Shown: positions 8,554-16,414, numbered from the stretch's first letter. The stretch is 64,000 nucleotides of DNA from JBAZWV01 sp041660225 (GCA_041660225.1 JBAZWV010000003.1:27030-91029); one strand, 5' to 3'. A program made the numbers and translations. The notes: a model not told the origin generated them from the letters alone.

Positions 8554-8583
8554 AAAAATCCGACCTCTTGGGTCGGATTTTTG
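8554..8583. terminator. Bidirectional terminator
   Basis: Stem ATCCGACC / GGTCGGAT (8558-8565 and 8571-8578) with A-run upstream and T-run downstream, between two convergent genes. Confidence 0.85.
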
Positions 8584-8721
8584 TGGGGTCACATCGTCGA
8601 GGATGTTAGAACCGCTATAGCAAATACGCCACCGTGCTCTTTTATTCCAGACTATTGAAACTACGAATAGACAACGTCAGAAACGTTTATCAAAAACGTC
8701 CGATCACACGATCATTTTTTG

Positions 8722-9480
8722 TTACAGTTTCGAAAACCAATTTTTTAGAATGGCGTTTCGTTCATCCGTATGTTCAATGAGCGCGTGATCATCGCCTTTA
8801 AAAGTAATGAGCTTTCCTTTTTTCAATTTCTTTTTCATTTCTTTTGCATCCTTGAAAGAAGTTCGGGAATCTGGATTTGAATGCATAAGTAAATACGGAA
8901 TGTTTGGGAGATGGGGCGCGAAGGATAATGCACTTCGTCTTGCCAATTCATCCTCACTATCAGGATTGAACATTTTCTTTTTCTTCAGCATGAGATACAT
9001 ATCTGGCCGCTCCTTTTTTAGATTACGAAAATCATATGCCCCACTTACAGACGCGAGTCTTCGTATCGGAAGCCCGTCTTTTAAGTTCTGTAAAACCATC
9101 ATGGCGCCGCGAGATACGGCAAGCGCACCTATCCGATCGAAATCCAGATTCCAATCTCCATTTCTGAGACTGGCTAATAATGCTGGCATATCGGCTGAAT
9201 CTTTTCCGCCATATTCGTCTTTCCCTTCGGAATTCGGACCGCCGGAATACTGCGAGCCGAAGACGGCAAAACCAGCTTCTGCCAAAGGCATGAAAAAATT
9301 AGCGATCGTGCGGTTTTCTATCGCGGCGAAGTCACCCGTGCCGCCACGGTAAAACAAAATAAGCGGAAGCTTTTTCTTGCTAATGGGAAGCACTCCGACA
9401 GCTTCAATAAATCCGTTTGGGGAACGGTAAAGAAACCTGTCAACATGCAACGATTTGAAACGCTTTATTGTATGGATCAT
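8722..9480 (-). CDS. Alpha/beta hydrolase (S9 peptidase/dienelactone hydrolase-like)
   Basis: A 252-residue alpha/beta hydrolase without signal peptide. The nucleophile elbow is AVSRGAM (Ser near residue 138), the acidic residue is probably in SNPDSRTS (about 208-212) and the His in GDDHALIEH (about 230). The oxyanion-side motif FYRGGTGDF is near residue 45. The RGG-type oxyanion loop and the order resemble prolyl-oligopeptidase C-terminal domains. The substrate is unknown. The start is the ATG at 9480: an in-frame TTG at 9516 is part of the -35 box (TTGATA-N17-TACCGT), and the -10 box ends 7 bases before the ATG. This gene is more A+T-rich than its neighbours. Confidence 0.8.
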   Translation of the reverse strand: MIHTIKRFKSLHVDRFLYRSPNGFIEAVGVLPISKKKLPLILFYRGGTGDFAAIENRTIANFFMPLAEAGFAVFGSQYSGGPNSEGKDEYGGKDSADMPALLASLRNGDWNLDFDRIGALAVSRGAMMVLQNLKDGLPIRRLASVSGAYDFRNLKKERPDMYLMLKKKKMFNPDSEDELARRSALSFAPHLPNIPYLLMHSNPDSRTSFKDAKEMKKKLKKGKLITFKGDDHALIEHTDERNAILKNWFSKL

Positions 9481-9487
9481 ACGAAGA

Positions 9488-9516
9488 ACGGTAGCGCATG
9501 CCGTTGGTTTTATCAA
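9488..9516 (-). promoter_or_regulatory. Promoter of the alpha/beta hydrolase gene
   Basis: Minus-strand -35 TTGATA (9511-9516), 17-base spacer, -10 TACCGT (9488-9493), 7 bases to the ATG. The TTG of the -35 box is in frame with the gene and could be mistaken for its start. Confidence 0.6.
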
Positions 9517-9788
9517 CGGATATAGATAAAAATTCTGCTATTCGGACTGATAAGAAACTCTCTTGCATGTACAACTGAAACACATGTGCTTCTGATTTGG
9601 ATGTCCTACGCGCTAATAAGCGGAAAAAATCGTCAAAAAACAGAAGTCTATCTCAGAGATGCGCTTGGATCGTCCCGTAGCCCACACCATTGACTATTTT
9701 AATTGTATCTACTATGTTGCCTGCGCAAGACAAGGCAGGCGCTAACATGTGACACGTGTTATTTCGCAGAAAGTTAAAGAGGAACCAG

Positions 9789-10265
9789 ATGATCGAGCAG
9801 ATGCAAGCGTGCAAGGGCAAGGGCGGCTGTACCACCTGCAAGGGAAAGGCGTGCAAGCCCAGCATCAACCTCGGGCGAATCCCCCGCGAGCGTGCGGAGA
9901 CGGCCATCGCAGAACTCGACCTCACGATGGTCAAGTGGAAGCTGATGGACAAAAACGAAGGGAAGGGGTGGGACTGCGACAAGACCGATGATGTCGAGGT
10001 CCGCTACAAGCGGTTCTTACTCCTCAATGCGACGGTCCCCAACATCGACATCGTGCCAACAGTGGACGTGGACACGATGTGGCACTACCACATTCTCGAC
10101 ACCCAAGCATACGCCGTGGACTGCGAGAAGATCTTCGGTGAGTTCTTTCACCACTTCCCGTACTTCGGTCTGAGGGGGCCGGAGGATGCAGCGGATCTCC
10201 AGCGAGCATTCAGGGCGACCTGCGCGCTATACGAGGAGACGTTCGGATCTAGCTACTTAACCTGA
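9789..10265 (+). CDS. Glycine-rich-domain-protein-like (GRDP-like) protein with N-terminal cysteine cluster
   Basis: A 158-residue soluble protein. The core PTVDVDTMWHYHILDT...CEKIFGEFFHHFPYFGLRG (residues about 95-135) matches the GRDP-like domain, known mainly from plant glycine-rich domain proteins and from scattered bacteria, with conserved D-xx-WH-xH and HH-xPYFG motifs that look metal-binding. The first 23 residues carry four cysteines (C8, C14, C17, C22) that may form a small zinc site. Function is unknown. The ATG at 9789 has AAAGAGG six bases upstream; a GTG at 9756 lacks this. Heavy AAG/GAC/CTC use differs somewhat from neighbours and may indicate transfer. Confidence 0.72.
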   Translation: MIEQMQACKGKGGCTTCKGKACKPSINLGRIPRERAETAIAELDLTMVKWKLMDKNEGKGWDCDKTDDVEVRYKRFLLLNATVPNIDIVPTVDVDTMWHYHILDTQAYAVDCEKIFGEFFHHFPYFGLRGPEDAADLQRAFRATCALYEETFGSSYLT

Positions 10266-10283
10266 AACACAGCCTCATCCTTT

Positions 10284-10318
10284 GCCCGCGTACAAATCTG
10301 GTACGCGGGCGTTTTTTT
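10284..10318 (+). terminator. Terminator after the GRDP-like gene
   Basis: Perfect 10-bp stem GCCCGCGTAC / GTACGCGGGC, 7-base loop, then GTTTTTTT. Confidence 0.9.
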
Positions 10319-10460
10319 GATCAACTTAATTAAAACCTTCGAAATTTTGAAAAGCTACCCTCGGTGGACACAGACACCCCGAGTGCGTCCATCGCCCAAA
10401 ACGAGGTGAATTAAACGAGCGAGAATATCCAAATCGAAAACGGCGAGGAACTTCTCTTTC

Positions 10461-10493
10461 AAAAGCAAAACCGGAGCATTAACGGCTCCGGTT
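10461..10493 (-). terminator. Terminator of tRNA-His
   Basis: Perfect 9-bp stem AACCGGAGC / GCTCCGGTT (10469-10477 and 10485-10493) just downstream of the tRNA on the minus strand, followed by TTTTGCTTTT. Confidence 0.8.
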
Positions 10494-10497
10494 CTCC

Positions 10498-10574
10498 TGG
10501 GGTGGCCAACGGGGCTCGAACCCGTGACCGCTCGGACCACAACCGAGTGCTCTACCAATTGAGCTATGGCCACC
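10498..10574 (-). tRNA. tRNA-His (anticodon GTG), CCA and G-1 encoded
   Basis: The minus strand folds into a full cloverleaf with acceptor GTGGCCA / TGGCCAC and an anticodon loop TTGTGGT giving GTG. The extra 5' G (G-1 at 10574) sits opposite C73 (10501), the identity element for histidyl-tRNA synthetase, and CCA (10498-10500) is encoded in the DNA. Confidence 0.97.
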
Positions 10575-10650
10575 GTAGTGCGTTCGATGAGGATCGAAGC
10601 GTCGGGAGCGTATCGGATTTTTCAGGCGATGTCAACGGTTCTTCAAAAAC

Positions 10651-10676
10651 AAAACACGGTCCGAAGACCGTGTTTT
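10651..10676 (-). terminator. Terminator of the SPFH gene
   Basis: Perfect 11-bp stem AAAACACGGTC / GACCGTGTTTT with loop CGAA; on the minus strand it is followed by GTTTTTG. Confidence 0.85.
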
Positions 10677-10691
10677 ATCGTGGAGAATTTC

Positions 10692-11432
10692 CTATTTCCC
10701 CAACTTCTCAAACGCCTTCATGACTTCGAGCGGGACGGCGAACACGATGGTGTTGGACTGGTCGCTGGAAATATCGTTGATCGAGTTGAGTGTGCGGAGG
10801 TGGAGAGCGGCGGGGTTCCGACCGAGGATTTCAGCCGCCTTGGAAAGGTTTTCTGCGGCGAGCACTTCACCTTCGGAGCTGATGATCACAGCGCGACGTT
10901 CGCGTTCCGCTTCCGCTTGCTTTCCGATGGTCCGAACCATGTCGTCCGGGAGCTTAATATCTTTGAGTTCGACGTTGAGGACTTCGAGACCCCACGAGAG
11001 CGCGTTCTTCTCGACGATTTCGAGAATGCGGTTCGCGGCTTGATCGCGCTGCGAGAGGAGTTCGTCGAGCGTGAGTTCACCGACGGTGTTGCGCATCGTC
11101 GTCTGCGCGAGCTGTGAGATGGCGTTCCAAAAGTTTTCAACTTCGAGAACCGCTTTTCCGGCGTCCACCACCTTATAGTAGATGACGGCGTTGATGCGGC
11201 ATGACACGTTGTCGCGTGTAATCGCTTCCTGGTCCGGGACGTCCACGGCTTTGACGCGGATATCTACCTTCTTCATGGACTGGAAGACCGGGATGATGAT
11301 TCGCCAACCTGGCTCCACGATCCCACTGAACTTCCCGAGCGTGAGTTTTACGCCGCGCTGGTATTGGTTGACCTGACGGACTGTAATGATCAAAAAACCC
11401 ACAATCCAGGGCAAAAGATAGAGAAATTGCAT
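10692..11432 (-). CDS. SPFH/Band 7 (stomatin/slipin-like) membrane protein
   Basis: A 246-residue protein with one N-terminal membrane helix (residues 2-18) and an SPFH domain: YQRGVKLTLGKF then PGWRIIIPV, VDIRVKAVDVP, the slipin motif TRDNVSCRINAVIYYKV, and the C-terminal coiled coil QAEAERERRAVIISSEGE typical of prokaryotic stomatins. Such proteins scaffold membrane microdomains and often partner with an NfeD protease; no nfeD gene is adjacent. The ATG at 11432 is preferred over one at 11483, because the promoter TTGACG-N17-TACCCT lies between them and its -10 box ends 9 bases before 11432. Confidence 0.92.
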   Translation of the reverse strand: MQFLYLLPWIVGFLIITVRQVNQYQRGVKLTLGKFSGIVEPGWRIIIPVFQSMKKVDIRVKAVDVPDQEAITRDNVSCRINAVIYYKVVDAGKAVLEVENFWNAISQLAQTTMRNTVGELTLDELLSQRDQAANRILEIVEKNALSWGLEVLNVELKDIKLPDDMVRTIGKQAEAERERRAVIISSEGEVLAAENLSKAAEILGRNPAALHLRTLNSINDISSDQSNTIVFAVPLEVMKAFEKLGK

Positions 11433-11441
11433 ATGATCAAT

Positions 11442-11470
11442 AGGGTACGGTTGGACTGTTGAACCGTCAA
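11442..11470 (-). promoter_or_regulatory. Promoter of the SPFH gene
   Basis: Minus-strand -35 TTGACG (11465-11470) and -10 TACCCT (11442-11447), spacer 17, 9 bases before the ATG at 11432. Confidence 0.6.
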
Positions 11471-11490
11471 TCAGGATTGACATACCGCTA

Positions 11491-11519
11491 TTGACAAAAG
11501 AGCCGTTTTGCTATATTTA
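11491..11519 (+). promoter_or_regulatory. Promoter of the 415-residue unknown gene
   Basis: -35 TTGACA (11491-11496) is a consensus match. A TATATT/TATTTA box follows at 11512-11519 (spacer 15-17). It gives a 5' UTR of about 80 bases before the ATG at 11605. Confidence 0.6.
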
Positions 11520-11604
11520 TATCCTTCGGCGCACAACCGCCCGCCGAGCGGTTCCTTCACATCCGAACCAAGGGTTCGACCCACCATCTTCTGGGAGCCT
11601 GCTG

Positions 11605-12852
11605 ATGAAAAAAACCGTCTGCATCCTTGCATCACACCGGGACATTCTCGATAGCAACTGGACAGGCGCTGCCCGCAACATCCGCAAATTCGCGGAAGCG
11701 TATGGCGACGTCACCAAAGCGTTTGTCTGGACGGAGCGTCGGCATGTCAAAAGCGACATGCTCCGGTATTGGGACGAGCAACAGGACTACGACGTCCAGC
11801 CCGTCACGCGTGACACGAATATCTCTGTCCGAATGCACAGAAAGGCGACGGAGTTTGCCCACGCCATGTGTGACGGTGAACGCACCGTCGTCCTGGTCAT
11901 CAATGGGAAACTTGATCGCGACCTCATCCTTCTCGTCGCGGAAATGCGTGTATCGCATGTCCGCACGGTTGCGATCGTTCTCAATGAGAATCCCGCGCGC
12001 GAGGACCTGCTCAAGCTGCTCGACGTTGTCGTGTTCTATCACGACATGCCGTCGGGCCAACCGACGTGGATTTATCCGCGATCGGAACCGAACCTGCTTC
12101 CCCCGATTCCTCTCGACGTCTTCGATCAACTCGAACGCGAGCAGGGAAAAATTGCGAAGGATGTCGAAAAAATCCTGGGCGTGTCGACGGACTCCGCGTC
12201 AAATGCGGATGCCGTCCGGAACGAATTCCTCCAACGGATTCGCACCGAATCCGCGCCTCTCTCCGACATTCCGAAAGCTATTCTCGCCATTCTGCGAAGA
12301 CGGCCGCGACAGCCGCAATGGTCTACCGTCATTGACGTCGACCGGATGCGCAAAAAACTCCTGAATTACGGGATCCTCGAACCGACATTCGATATCGCCG
12401 TAGCGCTCCTCTGTGCTGAAGGCTCCCTGCATCGAAACAGCGAGCACATGATCGAGTACGCGCGCCCCATCGACGCATGCGTCCACGGACTCGCAACGGA
12501 GCTCTGGGAAGAGCTTACGGTCAACCGTCCGCGCAAGATCGCGGACGATATGATCAGTGCCATCGAAATCGCGTCCACGAATGATGCGAAGCGGCTTCCG
12601 ATCGAGATTCTTCCCGATCTTCGGCGGTATGAACGGATCCGAAAATTGGATCCGCTCGCCAGGCGACGCGTCTACCTCGCCTGGGGCATGTCGTTCGACG
12701 ACATGGCGCCCTTCGAGGAGAAGCTCAAGGGAATCGTCGGCGAACACTGGAAGCCGCTCCTCGCGCCTCCACGCCGAGTCCCTTCTCTTCCCGGTGCTCC
12801 CAAGAGACCCGGACCTGACCCGCCAACAAAAAAATTACAGCGGGCCTCCTAA
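11605..12852 (+). CDS. Unknown 415-residue protein
   Basis: I do not recognise this protein. It is soluble. Residues 1-170 look like an alpha/beta Rossmann-type domain (strand KKTVCILAS at the start, later TVVLVING, RTVAIVLNEN and VVVFYHDMP), perhaps a NYN/Toprim-like or response-regulator-like fold, without obvious catalytic residues. Residues 190-360 are mostly helical, and the last 35 residues are a Pro/Arg-rich tail that is probably disordered. The ATG at 11605 has GGGAG seven bases upstream; the ORF upstream of it starts inside the -35 box. It is a single gene with its own promoter and terminator. Confidence 0.65.
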   Translation: MKKTVCILASHRDILDSNWTGAARNIRKFAEAYGDVTKAFVWTERRHVKSDMLRYWDEQQDYDVQPVTRDTNISVRMHRKATEFAHAMCDGERTVVLVINGKLDRDLILLVAEMRVSHVRTVAIVLNENPAREDLLKLLDVVVFYHDMPSGQPTWIYPRSEPNLLPPIPLDVFDQLEREQGKIAKDVEKILGVSTDSASNADAVRNEFLQRIRTESAPLSDIPKAILAILRRRPRQPQWSTVIDVDRMRKKLLNYGILEPTFDIAVALLCAEGSLHRNSEHMIEYARPIDACVHGLATELWEELTVNRPRKIADDMISAIEIASTNDAKRLPIEILPDLRRYERIRKLDPLARRRVYLAWGMSFDDMAPFEEKLKGIVGEHWKPLLAPPRRVPSLPGAPKRPGPDPPTKKLQRAS

Positions 12853-12863
12853 ACAAAAATCCT

Positions 12864-12887
12864 CCGACCACTCTGGTCGGTTTTTTT
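12864..12887 (+). terminator. Terminator of the 415-residue unknown gene
   Basis: Stem CCGACCA / TGGTCGG with loop CTC, then T7. Confidence 0.85.
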
Positions 12888-12891
12888 ATAC

Positions 12892-12920
12892 AAAAACAGT
12901 CTCGAGATCGAGACTGTTTT
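12892..12920 (-). terminator. Terminator of tRNA-Arg(TCT)
   Basis: Stem ACAGTCTCGA / TCGAGACTGT, two-base centre, with T-rich sequence following on the minus strand, immediately downstream of the tRNA. Confidence 0.7.
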
Positions 12921-12922
12921 CA

Positions 12923-12998
12923 TGGTGCCCCCGGGTGGAGTCGAACCACCATCCCACGGCTTAGAAGTCCGGTGCTCTATCCATTGAGCTACAGGGGC
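12923..12998 (-). tRNA. tRNA-Arg (anticodon TCT), CCA encoded
   Basis: The minus strand gives acceptor GCCCCTG pairing with CGGGGGC (one G-U), D-stem GCTC/GAGC, a perfect T-arm and encoded CCA. The anticodon loop is CTTCTAA, anticodon TCT. The anticodon stem is weak: only three Watson-Crick pairs, with A31-G39 and C27-U43 mismatches; the A31-G39 mismatch recurs in the tRNA-Arg(CCT) at 43516. Confidence 0.92.
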
Positions 12999-13033
12999 AT
13001 GACGCGCCATCCTATCCGTTTTCGACCAAAAGA

Positions 13034-13975
13034 TCAACCCTCCCCGCCCTCCCGTCTTCTGGCGTGAAAAGCAGTGTGTACTTCCTTTAATTGCTGGTTG
13101 GTGACGTGGGTGTAGACCTGCGTCGTCGTGATGGAGGAGTGACCCAGCATCGCCTGCACGCTTCTGATGTCGGCCCCGTTCATCAGGAGATCGGTCGCAA
13201 ACGAGTGGCGCAGCGTGTGCGGTGAAACTTTTTTCGGAATCCCCGCGACCGAGGCATAGTGGCGCACGAGACGTTCGATCGATCGCGGCGTGATCGGTTT
13301 CGCCTCTTTCGTGTTGCTCCTCGCGCGATCATGACGCACAAAAAGATGCGGTGCTTCGTCCTCGCGCTGATCGAGATATTCTTTCAAGTGATGCCGCGCT
13401 TGGTGCGACAAAAAAACGACGCGTACCTTATCGCCCTTGCCGCGCACGGAAAATTCTTCGCGGGTCAGATTGATCTGGTCTTTTCGGAGGTTCGTCAGTT
13501 CAGAAACGCGCATTCCGGTTGAAAAAAAGAGTTCGAGGATGGCGCGGTCGCGCGCTTTTAAGATCGGCGTTGCGTCGCTCTGCGCGGGTGCATCGAGTAG
13601 GCGTTCAAGATCCGTCGCATCCAGAAACGACGGTTCACGCGAACCTTGTTTTGCGAGTTCGATCTTTTCTGGCGCCATGGTCTCGATGTCGTGACGGGCG
13701 AGATACTTCAAAAAGGATCGGAGCGCGATCAGGTGATAATTCTGCGTGTTCTTTTTCAGCGGTCCGCGACGCGGATCCTCAAGGCGATTTAAATAGAGCC
13801 GATACTGACGCACGGTTTCGGATTCGATGTCGTTTGCGAGCGGATCTTTGGCCCAGTTGATGAAACGCTGAAGATAAAATTCGTAGTTGCGAACCGTGAG
13901 ACTTGATCGTCCTTTTTCAATCTCGAGGTATTCAAGAAACGGACGAAGATGCATGGAAAGTTTTTTCGCGACCAT
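13034..13975 (-). CDS. xerC/D-like: Tyrosine recombinase, XerC/XerD type
   Basis: A 313-residue tyrosine recombinase. The N-terminal SAM-like DNA-binding domain covers residues 1-95; the catalytic domain has Arg in STGMRVSEL, Lys in RGKGDKVR, the HxLRH box (HTLRHSFATDLL), His in LGHSS and the nucleophile Tyr in TTQVYTHV. Length and spacing match chromosome-dimer resolvases acting at dif; only one Xer is seen here, so it may act alone as in XerH/XerA systems. The start at 13975 is set by promoter TTGTCC-N17-TACAAT, whose -10 box ends 6 bases before the ATG. The gene follows a terminated lipoprotein gene and is transcribed on its own. Confidence 0.93.
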   Translation of the reverse strand: MVAKKLSMHLRPFLEYLEIEKGRSSLTVRNYEFYLQRFINWAKDPLANDIESETVRQYRLYLNRLEDPRRGPLKKNTQNYHLIALRSFLKYLARHDIETMAPEKIELAKQGSREPSFLDATDLERLLDAPAQSDATPILKARDRAILELFFSTGMRVSELTNLRKDQINLTREEFSVRGKGDKVRVVFLSHQARHHLKEYLDQREDEAPHLFVRHDRARSNTKEAKPITPRSIERLVRHYASVAGIPKKVSPHTLRHSFATDLLMNGADIRSVQAMLGHSSITTTQVYTHVTNQQLKEVHTAFHARRREGGEG

Positions 13976-13981
13976 GACGGG

Positions 13982-14010
13982 ATTGTACTCATGCGTCGGA
14001 AAACGGACAA
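13982..14010 (-). promoter_or_regulatory. Promoter of the Xer recombinase gene
   Basis: Minus-strand -35 TTGTCC (14005-14010), 17-base spacer and -10 TACAAT (13982-13987), ending 6 bases before the ATG: a clear leaderless arrangement. Confidence 0.7.
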
Positions 14011-14024
14011 CTCGGACAGGGGGA

Positions 14025-14052
14025 AGAAAAAGTCCCGAGGGTGTCGGGACTT
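14025..14052 (-). terminator. Terminator of the 271-residue lipoprotein gene
   Basis: Perfect 9-bp stem AAGTCCCGA / TCGGGACTT with a 5-base loop, then TTTTTC on the minus strand, separating this gene from the Xer gene. Confidence 0.85.
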
Positions 14053-14061
14053 GAAAAAGTC

Positions 14062-14877
14062 TCACTCTTTGACTGGCAGACAGCCAAATGATGTGCCGTT
14101 GGACGGATCGACAGCTTCGACGGCCGTCGGAACGAACGTGGCGTTGCCCCGATAGCTGCTGAAGGGACTGTTAAGGAAGAGAATCGTACGAGCCCAGAGG
14201 AAATCGCTTTCGATGTCGAGCGACACCTCTGACGAAAACGCTGGATAGGCCGCGTACCTTCCGCGACGCGGGCTGCTCCCCGATTTCGCAAACACCTCCT
14301 TCAGATCCTGCGAGAGAATCATTGGGTTGTCTTTGTTGATCTCGGCAGCGAACAAGGCGCTCTGCCATGTTGCCTCGTCCTGCTTTTTCCACTCGCAGAC
14401 AGGGACGTACCGTTTCTCCGTTCCCCATTCTGCGCACAGCGACTTGATCTTCGCGAGAAGATCGTCGCTGGGCTCATGGAGGGTGAGATACCCGAACAGG
14501 TAGCCAACGCGCATCTCCTCGAGTACGGGCGGAGGATCTTTTTCTTCCGCCATCTCATCCTCACTCTCTTCCGCAGGCGCCCATCCGTCAGGCGTCACGA
14601 TCGAAAAGAGGACATTGCAATCGCCGCAGTCCATCTCACGGAGATCCAGGGAGAACACGTCCGCATGCGCCGTGAGCGCACCGAACTGTTCCGCTCCTTT
14701 TGCGAGGCACTGCTTGATCAGAGAGGATTCCCCCGGAACAAAGACGTTTACCCGAGGTGTTCCCGACTGCGCGAGATCGATCCGTCCTGTCGTTCGAATC
14801 TCCTCGCCGACCATGCTCTGACTACACCCCATCACCCCGGTTGCGCCGAGGATACAAACCAGCGCGAAACGTTTCAT
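14062..14877 (-). CDS. Unknown lipoprotein, 271 residues
   Basis: Lipoprotein signal with lipobox VMGC at about residues 15-18. The mature part is unclassified, with a CGDC motif near residue 83 (LREMDCGDCNVLFSI) and two further cysteines that could form disulphides or bind metal, and an acidic low-complexity stretch (EESEDEMAEEKDPPP). The ATG at 14877 follows GGGAGG by 5 bases; a GTG two codons upstream overlaps that site and is less likely. It is an envelope protein of unknown role. Confidence 0.65.
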   Translation of the reverse strand: MKRFALVCILGATGVMGCSQSMVGEEIRTTGRIDLAQSGTPRVNVFVPGESSLIKQCLAKGAEQFGALTAHADVFSLDLREMDCGDCNVLFSIVTPDGWAPAEESEDEMAEEKDPPPVLEEMRVGYLFGYLTLHEPSDDLLAKIKSLCAEWGTEKRYVPVCEWKKQDEATWQSALFAAEINKDNPMILSQDLKEVFAKSGSSPRRGRYAAYPAFSSEVSLDIESDFLWARTILFLNSPFSSYRGNATFVPTAVEAVDPSNGTSFGCLPVKE

Positions 14878-14963
14878 GACCACCTCCCGAGGGGTGAAAA
14901 CCGATAAGAAAAGTGTAAGGTCCTGCTTTAACGATGGGGCCCGCGCACTCCCGTGTCAACTCA

Positions 14964-15000
14964 ATAAAAAAACCGGCGAGTCAGTCTGACTCCGCCGGTT
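14964..15000 (-). terminator. Terminator overlapping the end of the 113-residue gene
   Basis: Stem built from AACCGGCG / CGCCGGTT and AGTCA / TGACT with a one-base bulge, followed by TTTTTTTAT on the minus strand. It overlaps the last codons and stop of the zinc-ribbon gene. Confidence 0.8.
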
Positions 15001-15322
15001 GTACCCGCTCATCGAGCGTGAGCACGATGACCTCTTCTTCGAGCGTATCGAGAAGCTGAAACAGATTCTGCTTGTACCCTCTCCCGCATCTTGTGCAGAA
15101 GTGGCCAAGATGGTTTTCCTGATGATAGGTAAGGTCCGTGCCCGGCCTACTGATAAGGATTCTTCGTCCCATGCACCGTTTACACCGCTTCACGAATTCA
15201 GCGCTCTTCCATTCGATCTGAAGCGCGTAGAACCGCTTCTTCAGTTTCTGGAAATGCCGATAGTCATGCCAGCGCTGTCTCAGAGAGTCTTTCCACTCCG
15301 CCCATGTTAACCCTCGGAACAT
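14981..15322 (-). CDS. Small zinc-ribbon protein, unknown function
   Basis: A 113-residue basic protein. The N-terminal part (residues 1-45) is helical and Trp/Arg-rich; residues 45-85 contain CKRCMGRR and FCTRCGRGY, two CxxC knuckles about 30 residues apart that should form a zinc ribbon. A role in RNA or DNA binding is possible but not shown. The ATG at 15322 has GGAGGG upstream. The stop lies inside the terminator hairpin. Confidence 0.6.
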   Translation of the reverse strand: MFRGLTWAEWKDSLRQRWHDYRHFQKLKKRFYALQIEWKSAEFVKRCKRCMGRRILISRPGTDLTYHQENHLGHFCTRCGRGYKQNLFQLLDTLEEEVIVLTLDERVQPAESD

Positions 15323-15389
15323 ACACCCTCCCTCTATCCTCCAAATACCAGAAAACAGTCGTATCGTCAATAACTCGACCCGTCGACTC

Positions 15390-15418
15390 TTGCCAATTTC
15401 CCTTATATTTGATAGCCT
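15390..15418 (+). promoter_or_regulatory. Promoter of rpsO
   Basis: -35 TTGCCA (15390-15395), spacer 17, -10 TAGCCT (15413-15418), giving a leader of about 110 bases. Confidence 0.55.
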
Positions 15419-15424
15419 CTTCGT

Positions 15425-15536
15425 ACTAATGAACTACGTCCGTCCGGTTTCTACTGGATGAGGCGCGAACCCGGGACCATTCGCCCAAGAGATAATTCGC
15501 AAGGATTGCTCGTGGGCGAACGATTCCGACAAAAAC
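15425..15536 (+). promoter_or_regulatory. Structured rpsO leader, possible S15 autoregulatory site
   Basis: The leader contains TTCGCCCA (about 15479-15486) pairing with TGGGCGAA (about 15513-15520) over an internal loop, just upstream of the start codon, plus a G/C-rich segment before it. S15 represses its own mRNA in several phyla through unrelated leader structures, so a regulatory role is plausible. The structure is seen; the function is inferred. Confidence 0.4.
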
Positions 15537-15797
15537 ATGTTGGACGCCACAAAAAAGAAACGCGTTATCGAGAAGTTTAAGACCCACGCCACGGACACCG
15601 GTTCGCCGCAGGTCCAGATCGCGATCCTGACCGAAGAAGTGAAGGATCTTACCGAGCACTTGAAGGGTCACAAGAAAGACTTCTCCTCGCGCCGCGGTCT
15701 CATCAAAAAGGTTGGCGAACGCCGCCGCCTCATGAAGTACCTCAAGCGTGAAGACGCCAAAGCGTACGACGAGCTAATGAGCAAACTGAAAGTGTAG
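15537..15797 (+). CDS. rpsO: 30S ribosomal protein S15
   Basis: An 86-residue S15 with the family core HATDTGSPQVQIAILTEEV and the RNA-binding segment LTEHLKGHKKDFSSRRGL...RRRLMKYLK. It binds the central domain of 16S rRNA early in 30S assembly. In many bacteria rpsO and pnp are neighbours; here pnp is 2.4 kb downstream, separated by unrelated genes. It starts with ATG at 15537 and is monocistronic, ending in a terminator. Confidence 0.98.
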   Translation: MLDATKKKRVIEKFKTHATDTGSPQVQIAILTEEVKDLTEHLKGHKKDFSSRRGLIKKVGERRRLMKYLKREDAKAYDELMSKLKV

Positions 15798-15800
15798 AAG

Positions 15801-15827
15801 AAAAACGACCCTCCAGGGTCGTTTTTT
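15801..15827 (+). terminator. Terminator of rpsO
   Basis: Stem ACGACCC / GGGTCGT with loop TCCA, then T6. Confidence 0.85.
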
Positions 15828-15833
15828 GCATAT

Positions 15834-15861
15834 AAAAAAGGAAGATCTTTCAGGATCTTCC
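15834..15861 (-). terminator. Terminator of the FHA gene
   Basis: Perfect 8-bp stem GGAAGATC / GATCTTCC with T-run TTTTTTAT following on the minus strand. Confidence 0.8.
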
Positions 15862-15867
15862 GAGAGT

Positions 15868-16323
15868 TCACATTCGTTTTTTCAATTTCAAGAGCGTTTG
15901 ACCAAGCATCACCTGATCCCCCTCTTTTAAACGATAGCTCTTTTTGATTCTTCTCGCGCCGTCATGCCACTCCGGCGTGGATACCATCGTCCCGCACGTC
16001 GAACCTTCGTCAAGAACTTGCACCGCTTCTTTTTCAACTCGAAAAGCTGCATGCTTGTGTGATACGGATTCGTCGTTATCAAGTGAGAAATCCGCTTGTC
16101 CTCCCCTGCCGACAACCGTCTCTCGTTTGCTAGAAAGTGGGATTTCGGTTCCCTTCATACTCCCACTTATGATTTCAAGGTACCAACCTTCTGATGCTCC
16201 TTCGATGGGGATTATCTCGAAACGACCCTCTAAAATGGCTTGCAGTTTCTCGCGACACAAGATTCTTTTTTCGACGAGAATCATGAATTTTGCGAGCTGG
16301 CCGAATGTTACTTGTTCTGACAC
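15868..16323 (-). CDS. FHA-domain protein
   Basis: A 151-residue protein. Residues 1-45 are helical; residues about 50-150 form an FHA domain with VVGRGG (conserved Arg), the SVSHKHA motif (Ser and His that contact phosphothreonine) and GTMV. FHA domains bind phosphothreonine peptides and usually work with Ser/Thr kinases, none of which is in this window. The start is taken as GTG at 16323, preceded by GAGGAGG at 8 bases. A TTG 120 bases upstream in the same frame is part of the -35 box of promoter TTGATA-N17-TATAGA and cannot be the start. Confidence 0.85.
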   Translation of the reverse strand: MSEQVTFGQLAKFMILVEKRILCREKLQAILEGRFEIIPIEGASEGWYLEIISGSMKGTEIPLSSKRETVVGRGGQADFSLDNDESVSHKHAAFRVEKEAVQVLDEGSTCGTMVSTPEWHDGARRIKKSYRLKEGDQVMLGQTLLKLKKRM

Positions 16324-16414
16324 TTCTCTATCCTCCTCTGTCCTTCTTCGCACTCGAATGACGGTGACGGAACATCCATTGACGCCCTGCGCTACGAACG
16401 GGGAGAGCGTTCTT

